DNA of 64,000 nucleotides from Plasmodiophora brassicae (GCA_039704465.1 JASFAU010000019.1:620001-684000); one strand, 5' to 3'. Positions 22,348-33,221 are shown, counted from the first letter of the stretch. Program-made: numbers and translations. Notes: generated by a model from the letters alone, not told the origin.

Positions 22348-24072
22348 ATGGCGACGTCGACGGCGGCGTACGAGAACCCGTTAGTGTCGCGGTACGCCAG
22401 CGCGGAGATGACGCGGGCGTGGTCGGCCCAGGTGAAGTTCTCCACCTGGCGACGACGTCAGTCGGTTCACTGCCCGATCCGCGCGCCAGACTGAGCGCCG
22501 TCGCAGTGTGGCTGTGCCTGGCGGAGACGCAACGCGAGCTCGGCATTGATCAGGTCACGGCGCAGGCGCTGGACGAGATGCGCCAGACCCTGGACGACGT
22601 GAACTTTGACGTCGCCGCCGAGATCGAGCGCAACGTCCGGCACGATGTGATGGCGCATGTGAAAGCATGGGGGTTGCAATGCCCGACGGCCGTCAAGATC
22701 ATCCATCTCGGCTGCACGTCCTGCTTCGTCACTGATAACGCCGACCTGATTCAGATGCGCAACGCCCTGGTCCTCGTACGCAGGAAGGTCGTCCGCCTGC
22801 TCGACGTCATGGGCAGGCAGGCGCGAACGCATCGGGCGTTGCCCACGCTGGGTTACACGCATCTCCAGCCCGCTCAGCTAACGACCGTCGGCAAGCGCAT
22901 CTGCATGTGGATGCAGGACTTCCTCATCGACCTGCACGATCTGTCGCGAATGATCGACGAACTCCCGTTCCGGGGCGTCAAGGGCACCACAGGCACTCAG
23001 GCGTCGTTCCTCGCGTTGTTCAGCGGCGACCACGCTAAGGTCGTCGAACTCGACCGTCGGGTCTCCGACAAGATGGGGTTCGCCCGTGTGCTCCCGATAA
23101 CGGTGTTTGGACCACGCTTCATTGGCGATTCCGGCGCCTGATGGGTTATAGCGCTGCTTAGGGCCAGACGTACACTCGCAAGCTGGATTTCCGAGTCCTG
23201 GCCGTTCTGTCATCGATTGCACAATCGGCGCATAAATTCGCCACCGACATTCGCCTACTGGCGAGCACGAAGGAGATTGAGGAGCCGTTCGAGTCGCAAC
23301 AGGTGCAACGTGTTCGACACTGCCGCTTCGGATCGTTGCTGAGTGTTTTCGCCAGATTGGGTCATCGGCGATGGCGTACAAGAGGAACCCCATGCGCTGC
23401 GAGCGCATTTGTTCAATAGCGCGCTACGTGACCTCGTTGCTGTCGAACGCGACCAACACGGCGTGCACGCAATGGCTGGAGCGCACCCTCGATGATTCGG
23501 CGAACAGGCGCATCTGCATTCCGGAAGCGTTCCTCGGCGTCGATGCGATTCTCGACGTCGCGCGTAACGTTTTCTCAGGGCTCCAGGCACGTTTCCGCAC
23601 CCTGTAACGACCTTCCTGACTAACGTTGTCGTTGGTCAGGTGTGGCCCCTGGTCATCGAGAAGCACGTCAACGCGGAGCTTCCGTTCATGGCCACCGAGA
23701 ACATCCTGATGGCATGCGTCCAGGCCGGCGGCGACCGCCAGGCCGTCCACGAAGCCATCCGTGAGCATTCCATGGCCGCCGGCTGCGCCGTTAAGCAATC
23801 CGGCGCCGACAACGACCTGCTCGAGCGCATCGCCAACGACCCCATCTTCGCCCCGGTCGCCTCTTCCCTGTCGACGATCGTCGACCCACGCGCATTCATC
23901 GTAGGCGAGGCATTCGCGCTGTTCGTCCGTTGCCGTCCGACTAATCGTAGGGTCGTGGTAGGGACGTGCTCCCGAACAGGTCGACGAATTCCTTCGCGGC
24001 CACGTCCAGCCCGTCCTCGACTGTTACACGGACGACCTGCGCTCCGCCCAGGACGTGCAGCTACGCGTCTAA
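22348..24072 (+). CDS. ADSL: Adenylosuccinate lyase
   Basis: Six exons (22348-22456, 22507-23102, 23162-23302, 23356-23586, 23640-23900, 23962-24072) give 482 residues, the same size as animal ADSL. The enzyme cleaves SAICAR and adenylosuccinate to release fumarate in purine synthesis. Diagnostic blocks are present: [13 protein letters not shown] [44 protein letters not shown], the signature [15 protein letters not shown] (usual Pro replaced by Ala), [10 protein letters not shown] and [13 protein letters not shown]. Introns are 50-61 nt. The fourth (23587-23639) must start with GC (cag|gcacgt) to keep frame, so it is a GC-AG intron. Confidence 0.95.
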
Positions 24073-24258
24073 AAACAGACCAATGGTACTGGCGACATGA
24101 TTGACAGCGGCTCGAACTGTGTCGTGAACTGCATCTGGAGACGACGGCGTGACTGCGAACTACCGACGGGGAACCGTTACGGCCCCCCGACGGGAGGTCG
24201 GAGAACGAGGCCCGGACGGCAAAAGCGCGGGGCCCACCGACGGAGTTATAGTGGAGGG

Positions 24259-24662
24259 ATGACGCGCGCCGCCCTGAACCTGTACCGTCGCATCCTGCGG
24301 GCGTCGCGCCGGTTCGGGCCGGATGAGGGCAGGACGATACGCGACGAGGCGCGGTCGCTGTTCGAGAAGAACGCAGCGCTGACGGACGCGCAGGAGATCG
24401 ACGCGAAACTGTTCGAGGGCAACACCCGGTACCGGATCGCGTCGTTCCCGCGGGCCGTGTTGCCGATGCCGATGATCGGTGGTGGTGGTTGCACAGGGTC
24501 GACCTCGCGCTGCACTACGGGATCGCGTCGCCGCGTCTGTACAACGTGACGCGCGGGACGATGCCCTCGTCGCGCAAGCATCACCAGGGCATGCGCCCGC
24601 AGCCGGTCCCTGCGTACATGGACTCGTACTACGACGCCGACACGTCGCCCAACCCGCGATAA
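24259..24662 (+). CDS. LYR-motif protein (LYRM1-like)
   Basis: Two exons (24259-24428 and 24497-24662), joined by a 68-nt intron (phase 2), give 111 residues. The LYR motif opens the protein (ALNLYRRILRASRRF), followed by RTIRDEARSLFEKNAALTD and, after the splice, LALHYGIASPRLYN, matching the LYRM1 pattern of a short three-helix protein with conserved HY-I-PR. LYRM proteins act in mitochondria with acyl carrier protein in complex assembly or Fe-S transfer; LYRM1's own role is less clear. Confidence 0.8.
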
Positions 24663-24687
24663 CTGTCATGCGTACAACGGCCGCCCT

Positions 24688-26824
24688 TTATCTCGGCGTC
24701 CCATCGCTCATGTCGGTCAGGTCGGGCTGCGGCTCGACAAAGTAGGTGCGGACGGGCGGGCGCGTCACCGCCCCGAATTGTTTGATCTCGGGCTCGAGCG
24801 TCCTGCCAGGACGCTGTCAGACGACACGTGCGATCTCGCAGTAGCAGCAGGCGACCTGAGTCTTGGGCCGTCGAACCGGAGGAACGCGCCCAGGTTGCCC
24901 CGGGCGGTGGACCCCATGGGGTAGTTGGGCGCCGAGAAGATGGAGATGCAGAGCGGCGCCCCCGTCTCCCCGTACGTCTGGTCGATGCCGAACCCGGACA
25001 TCATGTCTGGACGAGGCAGCTGGGTAAGCCTCACAGATGCCAGCGCCCGCTCACGACGTACTGTTCGGCATGTGCGGGCGCTTCTCTCGCGCATCCGGCC
25101 CCTCGTGCGATCGAACGAGCAGGGACAGGCCGTGCGCCTTCAGGAACGCCTCCGTGACGTCGGGCCCGAACAGCCTAGCACGCATCAGACGGATCGGCAG
25201 CCGAGTAGGGGCAGCCGGTGGCATACGTGGCACACCCCCTCAACGTGTTGTCCTCGATGCCGGGCACCGTCTGCGGGTCCGACCAAAGGGCGTCTAGCAG
25301 TACCTCGGCTGCAGGCGCGTCCAGTCAGACGTCGGGGGGCGGGTCGGTAGCGTCGTTGACGTACCTTGCGGGTCCTTCACGTTGCGCCTGACTGCTTGCA
25401 GCTGCGACAAGGTACCGGCAGAACCGTCTGGCTGGCGATACAGGCCGCCGTGCACGACAAAGATGCCCAGGCCAGATCCGGCGGGCAGGCCGTCCGGGGT
25501 CGCTGTGTACAGGACACGGACGTCAGGAAGCGCCAGAGCACCGTTTCCTGCACCGATCGTGACGACGCACTCGGTACCGTGCTCCCGGACGGCAGAATGA
25601 CGCAGGCCAGCGGCAGCCGAGAGAAGGCGGAATGGAATTTGGCGTAGATCGCCTTACTGTACTTGACCTTGCACTCCTCCATGAACCCTGACGGGGGACG
25701 GGCAATGGGTGCACTGACATGCCCGCCGACAAGCACCGCGTGTGCCCACCGTATGTTCGGGTGCAGTACAGGGTTTCGTGGTTGCCCCTGATCAAGTGCA
25801 CGGCGCCCGGGTACTGCCCAGGGGCACACCAACGGTCAGGCGGATGCGGGCCACCCCCCAGGGACGGGTCCAGCGGCGTTACCAGCAGTTTGAAGGCGAA
25901 CAGGGTGACGGCAACCTCGAGCCCCCAGCTGCCTCTGTCGACGAAGTCGCCGTTGAAGATGTACTATCGGGGGGCGAAACAGCAACCATCAACCGCCGTC
26001 GCGAAACGCGCGCTGCTGCCACACACCCAGTTCTGCATCGACGGGTACCCGTTGACGTTGAACACGTTCAGCAGGTCGTAGAATTGCCCTGGCCGACGTG
26101 CGACATGAGTGCGATGCGACAATGCGATCAAACGTGGACCGTGCCGCACCGTGCGTGTCCCCGAACACGTTCAGGGCGGCGCCGTCGTCGGGGGCAACGA
26201 CCGTCACTCTGCAAGCAGCAGCACAGCGTTACGCGACACGACGAGCGGGCGACAGTACCGTCGCTCACACGTTCGGGCACGCCTGAAGCGCTGCAAGGGG
26301 CAAACGAACATTGGTACACTCGGTGTGGGGGCCAGGCAGACCCGCCAGAACCGACCGGTTTCCGCCTGCCTGATGAGGCGGGACAGGTTCGCGAACGTGA
26401 ACACGCGTCGAATCGTGCCGGGGTCCTTCCCGCACAGTCGCAGGGCGTCGACGAGCCGCATGACGACGTCGACGGTGACGTCGGCGGGGTCGGTCGGCCA
26501 GGCGATTTTCTCGACGGGGACGGCCCGCGTCGGAGACGTCGCCATGAGCTCCATGGACAGCCACGGGTTGTTGGACGGCGTCACCGAGGCGGCATCGGCC
26601 TCGGACCGCGCCCGCTTCGGCTCGGCGCCGCCGACCAGCTCGTCGCCGCCGTCCGCCGTGTGCCGCAGCACGAGCAGGCCGGCGGGGGCCGCCGCCATCG
26701 ACGGCGCCGGCAGCAGCGACCGCGACCGGTGCGTGGGACGCATGGCCGCCGAGCGCATCACGCCGACCAGCGGCAGTGCGACCGGCCCCCGCCCCTCGGC
26801 CCGACGTTTCGTCACGATACACAT
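24688..26824 (-). CDS. PPP-family serine/threonine phosphatase (PP5/PPEF-like), ten exons
   Basis: Exons: 26356-26824, 26269-26290, 26150-26208, 26027-26088, 25750-25963, 25365-25687, 25236-25308, 25062-25174, 24856-25006, 24688-24802. Introns are 53-65 nt. All PPP metal and catalytic motifs appear in order: GDTHGQ, GDFVDRG, RGNHE, VHGGL, RSHE and FSAPNY, so an active metallophosphatase is likely. DVTEAFLKAHGLSLLVRSHE and the C-terminal EPEIKQFG fit the PP5/PPEF/PP7 side of the family; no TPR or EF-hand is seen. An unusual loop (GGGPHPPDRW) precedes RGNHE. The exons sum to 1601 nt, one short of a multiple of three: between LPLACVI and ECVVTIG (about 25580-25600) the frame shifts, or a 20-nt intron exists. 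Confidence 0.85.
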
Positions 26825-27318
26825 GGCCCTTTTTTGACAGCGCGCCTCGAAGCGGCGGGTCCCACGAGGCACGACGAACCCGCACACACGGCGCCGCCCC
26901 TGTTTGTCTGGCCAACCGCGAATTTTCACGAGGGGCGGCGCTCCCCCCGAAGCTGATCAGCCTATGTGCCCGTCTAGGAGACATCTACGGTATACAGTCG
27001 TCTCCGTCGGTAGAGTCGTAGTGATCTGATGCGAAACCGCGCCCAATGCACGAGGACCAGCGATTGGCCTCTTGGGGTACCGAGGATGGGTTTCGACGTC
27101 ATAGGCCATACCGTGGAACGCGATCTGGCCCACGAGGCCCTCGGTGACGTTCAGGAACGCGTCGGCATAGGGCCGAAGTCGTGTGAAACGTGGCATTCGA
27201 ATGTGCTGCCGCCGACAAGGTTTCAGGAAGCGTGGTGTAATCAGAACGCGTGTCCGCGCCAAAGTAAAAGCTGAGCGTCGGGCTCCCTTTCGCTCCCGGC
27301 GGGGAACAGCGTCCGGAT
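26825..27318. other. Intergenic region, nothing recognised
   Basis: A divergent spacer between the phosphatase and the following plus-strand gene. Frames are short and show no family signal. It presumably contains both promoters. Confidence 0.5.
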
Positions 27319-27720
27319 ATGGCCAGCACGGACGATGGCGCTGAGACGTCGTCGACGCCGAGGAAACGGGTGAAGCGGACGCCGGGCGATGATATGGCGT
27401 ACCATCCGGCGGACACGTTGTCGCCGTCGTCGTCGGTCCCGCACCGGTTCACGGTGCGGGCCGAGGTGGCCGCCTTGCCCAACCGGCCGGTGCAGCCGCT
27501 GTCGCCGCCGGCGTCGTCGCCCCGTGCGACGACGCGAGCGCGCTGGACGAACCGGCTGATCGGGTCGCCCAGCCCGACGAAGGTCCCGCTCCAGGACGCG
27601 CTGGCGACCATGATTGAACGCTCCAAATCCAGGCCCGGTCCGCCCGCCACCACGACGCCTTTCCGGACGCTCTGTAAGAACGCGCTGCGCCTGACTCACC
27701 TGGCACTTACGATTCGGTGA
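27319..27720 (+). CDS. Hypothetical disordered basic protein
   Basis: An ATG-started frame of 133 residues rich in Pro, Ser, Thr and Arg, with a likely nuclear signal (TPRKRVKRTPG). Its second half (TPFRTLCKNALRLTHLALTI) could form an amphipathic helix. No domain was recognised and no intron is needed. The frame has a codon use like neighbouring genes, which is the main support. Confidence 0.45.
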   Translation: MASTDDGAETSSTPRKRVKRTPGDDMAYHPADTLSPSSSVPHRFTVRAEVAALPNRPVQPLSPPASSPRATTRARWTNRLIGSPSPTKVPLQDALATMIERSKSRPGPPATTTPFRTLCKNALRLTHLALTIR

Positions 27721-27807
27721 TCAGTCCCTGGCGGCGGCGATGATCCGATTCCGGGTCACCGGCAGCGGGAGCGTGAACCTGGCGACACAAGTCTCCCGTG
27801 TCGCGAT

Positions 27808-27835
27808 GACGACGACGACGACGACGACGACGACA
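27808..27835 (+). repeat. Trinucleotide (GAC)n microsatellite
   Basis: About eight consecutive acg/gac units lie in the gap between two hypothetical genes. In one frame they would encode poly-Thr or poly-Asp, but no supported gene uses them. Confidence 0.8.
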
Positions 27836-27956
27836 ACCGGGATGGCGTGCGCATGTGATGACGATACACGCGTTGCCGGGGACGTATGTGGTTTGAACGT
27901 ACCTATGTGGCACCCGTCGGACCGTCGGAGGTTCACGTCGCTTGTCGCTGGTGGCC

Positions 27957-29189
27957 ATGAACCTGCCCGCCGGCCACGTCGACTGGCGTACTACGGTCCC
28001 CCGGTATGGGTCGATCCGAGGCGGTGGTGACGACCTCGGCGCAGCCGATCACGGGGACGTGATGGAACACATCCTAGGAGCGCCGCCATGGTGCGAACAT
28101 CGCCCGTCGCCTGGTCCCGGCGACGCGCGCTCCCCGGTACTCCCTGACCCTCCTGCGACGCCTGACCCGCCGGACGCGGTCGTGGAGCCCCAACGCGAAC
28201 GTCAGGCGGGTCCCTGGCAGAGCGCCAGCGAGCTCAAGACTCTGCGACGTGATCTACTGTTAGCCATTGCCACGCTGAGGCAGCGCACCCAGGAATTCCG
28301 AACCCTGAAGGGCCTCGACCGAATCTCGCGTCCGGTTGCCGAAGACGGCCACCCGGTGGCGCAGAGCGAGTCGCCGTCTGCAACGGAGGCCAGATCGCTG
28401 CCGGCTGGGCAACCGCCGCCGCCGCAGGGCAGCGTACACCTGTGCCCAGTACCGCTCCTAGCCGCGCCTGCCAATTCCGGACCCGGGAACGGCGGCGACG
28501 ACCCGACGCCGTCGTCTGCCGGGGATCATCGCGATTCGGCGCGTCATCGAAGTCTGGGTGCCAGCTCGCAAGACGCGGATGGACGTCGTGGGGGGTGTAC
28601 CGTCATCGGTGCGCGGCCAGTTGGGGCGTGCGTCCAGGCCAAGTCGGGGTTGGCGCCGGAACCTGACGATACCGACGGCGTACGGGCGGGCTCTGTGGGA
28701 AGGACAGCGGCACCGGAACGCGGCAATGGCCTGCAGCTGGTCGCTGACACGGTGACCCGTAACGGGAGCGATCAAGACGGCGACGACCGTGTGAAGGACG
28801 ATGACGGCGACGATGGTCGAGAGGAACGTATCCAGAGCGAGCAGGACGACGATGACGTGGGTCAGGTTGCCAACGACGCTACGCGTAGGGACCCACGTGA
28901 CGGGACGATCCGGTTTCAAGAGGGTACGCAGCCTGGAGGCACGTGCACGGCAGACGAGCATGTCCTAGTTGGCCGCTTCAACCAGACTGCAAGCAGGCGT
29001 GCTGCTGATCGGGTATCGAGGAAGAGACCTCGCAGGGAGATGCCTGTGGAAGAAGAGGGGACGGCCGCCAGCCGTGCGAAGCGCCCGCGCCACGACAGTA
29101 CTCCCGCGTACCCGTCGCCGGACGCGATCCAGGTGGGCGTGTTCTCCGCCGTGTTCGTCATTATGTGGGTCGTTCTCTTTGCGTGCTGA
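27957..29189 (+). CDS. Acidic, disordered tail-anchored protein
   Basis: 410 residues in one open frame from the ATG at 27957. Most of it is low-complexity, with one predicted coiled coil (SELKTLRRDLLLAIATLRQR), an Asp/Glu-rich block (about 28780-28870), two basic patches (SRKRPRREM and SRAKRPRHD) and a C-terminal hydrophobic helix (IQVGVFSAVFVIMWVVLFAC) ending at the stop. That layout fits a tail-anchored membrane protein with a cytosolic disordered domain. No family was recognised. The reverse strand of the acidic block reads as a hydrophobic frame, judged a shadow. Confidence 0.55.
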   Translation: MNLPAGHVDWRTTVPRYGSIRGGGDDLGAADHGDVMEHILGAPPWCEHRPSPGPGDARSPVLPDPPATPDPPDAVVEPQRERQAGPWQSASELKTLRRDLLLAIATLRQRTQEFRTLKGLDRISRPVAEDGHPVAQSESPSATEARSLPAGQPPPPQGSVHLCPVPLLAAPANSGPGNGGDDPTPSSAGDHRDSARHRSLGASSQDADGRRGGCTVIGARPVGACVQAKSGLAPEPDDTDGVRAGSVGRTAAPERGNGLQLVADTVTRNGSDQDGDDRVKDDDGDDGREERIQSEQDDDDVGQVANDATRRDPRDGTIRFQEGTQPGGTCTADEHVLVGRFNQTASRRAADRVSRKRPRREMPVEEEGTAASRAKRPRHDSTPAYPSPDAIQVGVFSAVFVIMWVVLFAC

Positions 29190-29433
29190 GCAACGTCGCG
29201 CTGCGCTGCGTGCGTCAACGTCCAATGGGTTAACAGAACGACGGGGAATGCTAATGGACGAATGAATTCGTGGGACAAACGAAAGGGGGCGCGGCACCAG
29301 CTAGTGGGGACCGCCGCAGGGCATCCCTCGGCGGCCCTTGCTGCTGCGGACGTTTTGCGCGTTACGTGACGCGCGCCGTCTTCGCACGGTGTTGTTCCCG
29401 TCGCTGCTGGCGCTGGCCGCACGTCGAAGCTGC

Positions 29434-30594
29434 ATGGTGGCCGCACGTCGAAGCTGCAGCATGGTGGCCGCGCGGACGTCTCTGCGCCCCGTCCCGACGT
29501 CCGGGTTCCTTCCGATCTACAAAGCGCCAGGGACGCTGTCCGCGGACGTCTGCGCCAGGTGGACGGCCCGTCACCGATACGCGCGGGCCGTCTTGCTCAT
29601 CGCCGACGTTTCCGTCATTGCGTTGTGCAGGGTGAAAAGGACGTTGCGCAGGCACGGCGATTACCCATCCAAACTCAAGGTCGGGCATGGGGGGACGTTG
29701 GACTATTTCGCGGAAGGTCTGCCGTCCGGCGTGTCATGCCCGCTGTTGTTGACGGGCGCTCGCCGTACTGCTCCAGGATTGCTCGTCCTCGGCATCGGGC
29801 CGGCCACCAAGCGCTTGACGAGTGTCCTTCACGGTCCGAAACGGTATCGCTGCATCGCCACGCTTGGGACGTCCACCGATACACTGGACCCGCACGGCAA
29901 GGTCGTAGAAACAATGCCATTCGGTCTGGCAGCGGCCGCGACTCCCCGTTTAGCTTTCCAAGCCTCTCATTCGCGTCTGTAGAACATGTCACGAAGGACG
30001 CTGTCCAGGACGCGCTGACGCGATTGACTGGGACCGTCTGGCAAGTCCCGCCCCAGTACGTTCCGCCCCGTTGCGCGCGCGTCAGCGCCGGCTCGTGACA
30101 CGCGCCGCACAGGTATTCCGCGCTGAAGATTGGCGGCGTCCGCTGCAGCGACCGCGTCCGGAAAGGCGAGGCCGTCGACCTTCCAGCGCGCCAGGTCGAG
30201 GTCCACCGCCTCGAGCTGGTCCAGTTCCGCCTCCCCGATATCCACTTCGGTCCGTACTGGTTTGTTCGACACGTCCTGCCGCACGTGCGTCCAGATGACA
30301 TTGCCCTAGCCAGACATTCGTTGCGGACCGGGGTTCTACGTGCGGTCCTTCGTAAGCAGTGGTGGCCCACGTCCATGGTGTCTGCGAGCGTAATAACGCC
30401 ACTCCGAACAGGTACGCGACCTGGGCGCTGCGGTTGGCTCGTGCGCCTTCACGTCGCACCTATGCCGGATGGAATGTGGGCCGTTCGCCCTGCCGGACCC
30501 GACAGTGCTCAACTCGAACGACGTCGAGCTCCAGGCGATCCTCGACAGCATCCGCCCGCTGCCCGGAGACGCGCCCTGCGATACACCGTGGTAA
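29434..30594 (+). CDS. tRNA pseudouridine synthase, TruB family (TRUB1/2-like)
   Basis: Seven exons (29434-29558, 29631-29716, 29777-29923, 29983-30055, 30113-30249, 30314-30351, 30412-30594) give 262 residues. TruB isomerises U55 of tRNA. Motifs: [33 protein letters not shown] with the catalytic Asp (about residue 66), [32 protein letters not shown], and [15 protein letters not shown]. Introns are 57-72 nt. The N-terminus (ARRSC twice) is Arg/Ala/Ser-rich and could be a mitochondrial presequence; it arises from a short direct repeat that also creates a second in-frame ATG at 29461. Confidence 0.92.
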
Positions 30595-30612
30595 TGAAGG
30601 ACGTACCCGTTT

Positions 30613-31248
30613 TCATTTGGCTTTGGCCTTGGCCTCGGTGGCGGCCAGCGACTCCATGCTCTGCCCGCCGGTGACGGACACGAACGGGAACTGGTGGTAC
30701 GCTTTGTCCGGGACGAGGCCGTCGGGCAGCCCGCAGTTGTTGCTGTGGACGACGTCGCCGATGTCCATGTGGCGCGTGTCGACCAGGATCTGCTGCGGGA
30801 TGTTGTGGTCGCCCGCCCACCAGCAGTTCAGGTAGTCCTGCGTGACCTTCATCTTGCCACCGCGTTTCACGCCGAAACAGCTGTCGGTGTTCTCCAGAAT
30901 GACGGGGACCCGGACGCGGTGCCGCGTGAACGGTGTGAACGTCATGAACGTCACGCTGACCGTGTTCTGGTAGAACATGCGGTGGCGCTGGAAGCACCGC
31001 GGGATGACGCGGAACACGCCTTTGCCCTCGACGTCGATGTCGTAGACCGTGTTCCAGAACCAGGGCAGGCGCACGACCTGCGCGATGTCCTTGTGCGCGA
31101 TCTGGATCAGCATCTCGTCGTCCCGGCGACGCCCGTGGATCACGGACGGGACGACGCCGCTGCCGCGGAGCGCCCGGCACGCGTGCGTCCCGTGCGCGGT
31201 GCGCGCCGTCGCCGACAACTTGACGACGTTCCGCACGGCAGCGGCCAT
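30613..31248 (-). CDS. Mitochondrial large ribosomal subunit protein bL25m
   Basis: A single exon of 211 residues from the ATG at 31248. After a short Ser/Arg-rich presequence the bL25 pattern follows: RALRGSGVVPSVIHGRR, IQIAHKDIAQVVRL, TVYDIDVEGKGVFRVI, then a CTC-type C-terminal domain (VRVPVILENTDSCFGVKRGG; MDIGDVV). bL25 binds 5S rRNA in bacteria and its mitochondrial form is part of the mitoribosome. It is convergent with the TruB gene, with only about 18 bp between stops. Confidence 0.8.
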   Translation of the reverse strand: MAAAVRNVVKLSATARTAHGTHACRALRGSGVVPSVIHGRRRDDEMLIQIAHKDIAQVVRLPWFWNTVYDIDVEGKGVFRVIPRCFQRHRMFYQNTVSVTFMTFTPFTRHRVRVPVILENTDSCFGVKRGGKMKVTQDYLNCWWAGDHNIPQQILVDTRHMDIGDVVHSNNCGLPDGLVPDKAYHQFPFVSVTGGQSMESLAATEAKAKAK

Positions 31249-31396
31249 CGACACCGACCGCCGCGGGGACTTTGCACAGCACGCCCCACGGCGTTCCCGT
31301 CATCACTTTGCAGCAACTTTGCACGACGGTTTTTTCCGTCGTGGACCCCCGCCGCTGTCACGGAGTCCGTGGCGGACTCCGACGACAACGTCAGCC

Positions 31397-32686
31397 ATGA
31401 CAGCCGTCACCGTCAACGGCCACCACCGGGCCGCCTGGGAAGGGGCCGCCGCCCGGAAACGAGGACGAACGGATGTCGATCCCGAGGACGTTGACCAGTT
31501 CGGGTCGGCGCAGGTCGACGACGCTAATGATGATGATGTCGTCGGCGATAAGGAGCAGGACCTGTACCGGCGCTGGAAAGCCGCGCGGAAAGCCGCTGGC
31601 GCCGCCAAGACTGATGACGCCATCTACGATGGGGCTGTCGTCAGTCGAAGGGAGTTGCTGGAGGAGTCTGACGACGGTGATGACGACGACGATGACGAGT
31701 TGGTCTCAGACGTCGTCGATGACGACGACGACGACGACATGGATTCCAGTGCCGATGAACAGGACGAATTGGATTCGGCGCCAGCTTCTGCTGCTCTCGA
31801 TGAACTCGAGGCTCTCGAGGAGGACGACAACGCGTTCCTGTTCCGGCAATCTCAGTCGTCCGAGGTCGACGTAAACAAAGCTGCCGCCGTCCGCCGGCAA
31901 CGACGCCTCTACGATGCCTGCCTTGACATGCGCATCGCCTTGCAACGCCCCATGCAGATCGTGTCTCGGCTTCCCCATGGGGAAGATGAGGTGGACGCCC
32001 TGTGTCAGACCCGCCCCGACATTCAACAGGCCTTGTCTTCGGCTAGATCCGGTCTCCGGTCCTCCCTGAAACTTGCGCTGGACTTGGAGCGTCGCCTGCT
32101 GTCTGGAACGTCGACCTTCCCTGTCGCCCTCGACGAGATTGAGTGTGGCCCTGACCACACGCTTGACGGGATTTGGTCGAGGATCGACGCCCGGTTCGAA
32201 TCACTGCGAACGTTCCGTGACGACCAGATCGACGTCTGGACGCGACGAACGCAGATCGCGTCCGGCGGGCGGTCGCTGACGAACAAGAAGTTCAAGGCGC
32301 TGAACCAGAGCGTTCGCGATCAGCTTCGCAGTGCCATGGCGAACGTGGGCCCACATATCGAACGAGCATCTGCTGTTCCGGATAGCGACCCCGGGACGCT
32401 ATGCACAGGCCAAAGACCCGATCGTTACGACGACGCGGATCTCTATCGGCTCCTTCTGAAGGACCTCGTCTCCGGCGCCGATGATGTAGGCGCGCTTAGC
32501 ACGTCGAGGCGGAACCGGCCCGGGGCGCGCCCCGCCGGGAAGGTTGTGGACCGGCGCGCCAGCAAGGGTCGCAAGATCCGATACGTCGTCCACGACAAGA
32601 TCGTGAACTTCATGGCCCCGTCTGGCCACGTGCCCGGCGTGGACTTCGACATCGACCAGCTGTTCACGCACCTGTTCGCGTCATAG
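31397..32686 (+). CDS. AATF/Che-1/Bfr2, SSU processome factor
   Basis: An intronless frame of 429 residues from the ATG at 31397. It has the long acidic region of the family (Asp runs at about 31670-31760), then the AATF-Che1 domain (RRQRRLYDACLDMRIALQRP, MQIVSRLP) and the TRAUB domain (KGRKIRYVVHDKIVNFMAP). AATF/Bfr2 works in the nucleolus in 18S rRNA maturation, which fits with NOP58 elsewhere in the window. It is divergent from bL25m. Confidence 0.92.
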   Translation: MTAVTVNGHHRAAWEGAAARKRGRTDVDPEDVDQFGSAQVDDANDDDVVGDKEQDLYRRWKAARKAAGAAKTDDAIYDGAVVSRRELLEESDDGDDDDDDELVSDVVDDDDDDDMDSSADEQDELDSAPASAALDELEALEEDDNAFLFRQSQSSEVDVNKAAAVRRQRRLYDACLDMRIALQRPMQIVSRLPHGEDEVDALCQTRPDIQQALSSARSGLRSSLKLALDLERRLLSGTSTFPVALDEIECGPDHTLDGIWSRIDARFESLRTFRDDQIDVWTRRTQIASGGRSLTNKKFKALNQSVRDQLRSAMANVGPHIERASAVPDSDPGTLCTGQRPDRYDDADLYRLLLKDLVSGADDVGALSTSRRNRPGARPAGKVVDRRASKGRKIRYVVHDKIVNFMAPSGHVPGVDFDIDQLFTHLFAS

Positions 32687-32734
32687 CCGACGTGTGCCGA
32701 GACCCATAATAAAACCAAGTGTGGTGCCTGTATG

Positions 32735-33097
32735 TCACGTCGAGCCCATCTGGTCGAAGAAGGTCTTGTTGAGCGCGCCGATGAACGCGACAATGACCTG
32801 GAGGGGGCTGAGGACGGCGGCGGTCAGGACCAGAATGCGGAACACGCCCGCACAGTACGGCAACGTCTTGGCCACCAGTTCGGAGTCGTCGCGACGCGGG
32901 CGGTCAGCCCCAGCGATGCGCCTCGCGTCGCCCGGGCACGCTGGCGGCGCCGCATCATCAGCACCGCCGAACACAACGACAACCATGGACCTATGCCGTC
33001 GCACGGCAGTGACGTGGCGACCCTTTCGTTTCGCGACCGATTTCGACACGCGCTTCTTCGCGATCGTCGACTTCTTGCTGGCCCTGGGGGGCGCCAT
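32735..33097 (-). CDS. Small membrane protein, function unknown
   Basis: 120 residues from the ATG at 33097. The start is very basic (KKSTIAKKRVSKSVAKRKGR), the middle is poorly conserved-looking, and the C-terminal part has a hydrophobic helix (FRILVLTAAVLSPLQVIVAF). The middle may contain an intron (GT-AG options exist around 32940-32990), but none could be confirmed. It is convergent with AATF, with a gap of about 50 bp. Confidence 0.5.
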   Translation of the reverse strand: MAPPRASKKSTIAKKRVSKSVAKRKGRHVTAVRRHRSMVVVVFGGADDAAPPACPGDARRIAGADRPRRDDSELVAKTLPYCAGVFRILVLTAAVLSPLQVIVAFIGALNKTFFDQMGST

Positions 33098-33221
33098 GCC
33101 GAGCTGTGCAAATAATACCGACTACCGGTATCCCAGCAGCGGCCGCCCGGAACGTACGCAGGGACCGATGATGGGCGATGACCCGCGGGCATGCGACAAG
33201 GCGTATATTGTGTCACGGCGA

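Noticed and set aside
28458..28961. Hydrophobic minus-strand frame that looks like a membrane protein
   Set aside because: It is antisense to the Asp-rich block of the tail-anchored protein; GAC/GAT codons read backwards give Val/Ile runs.
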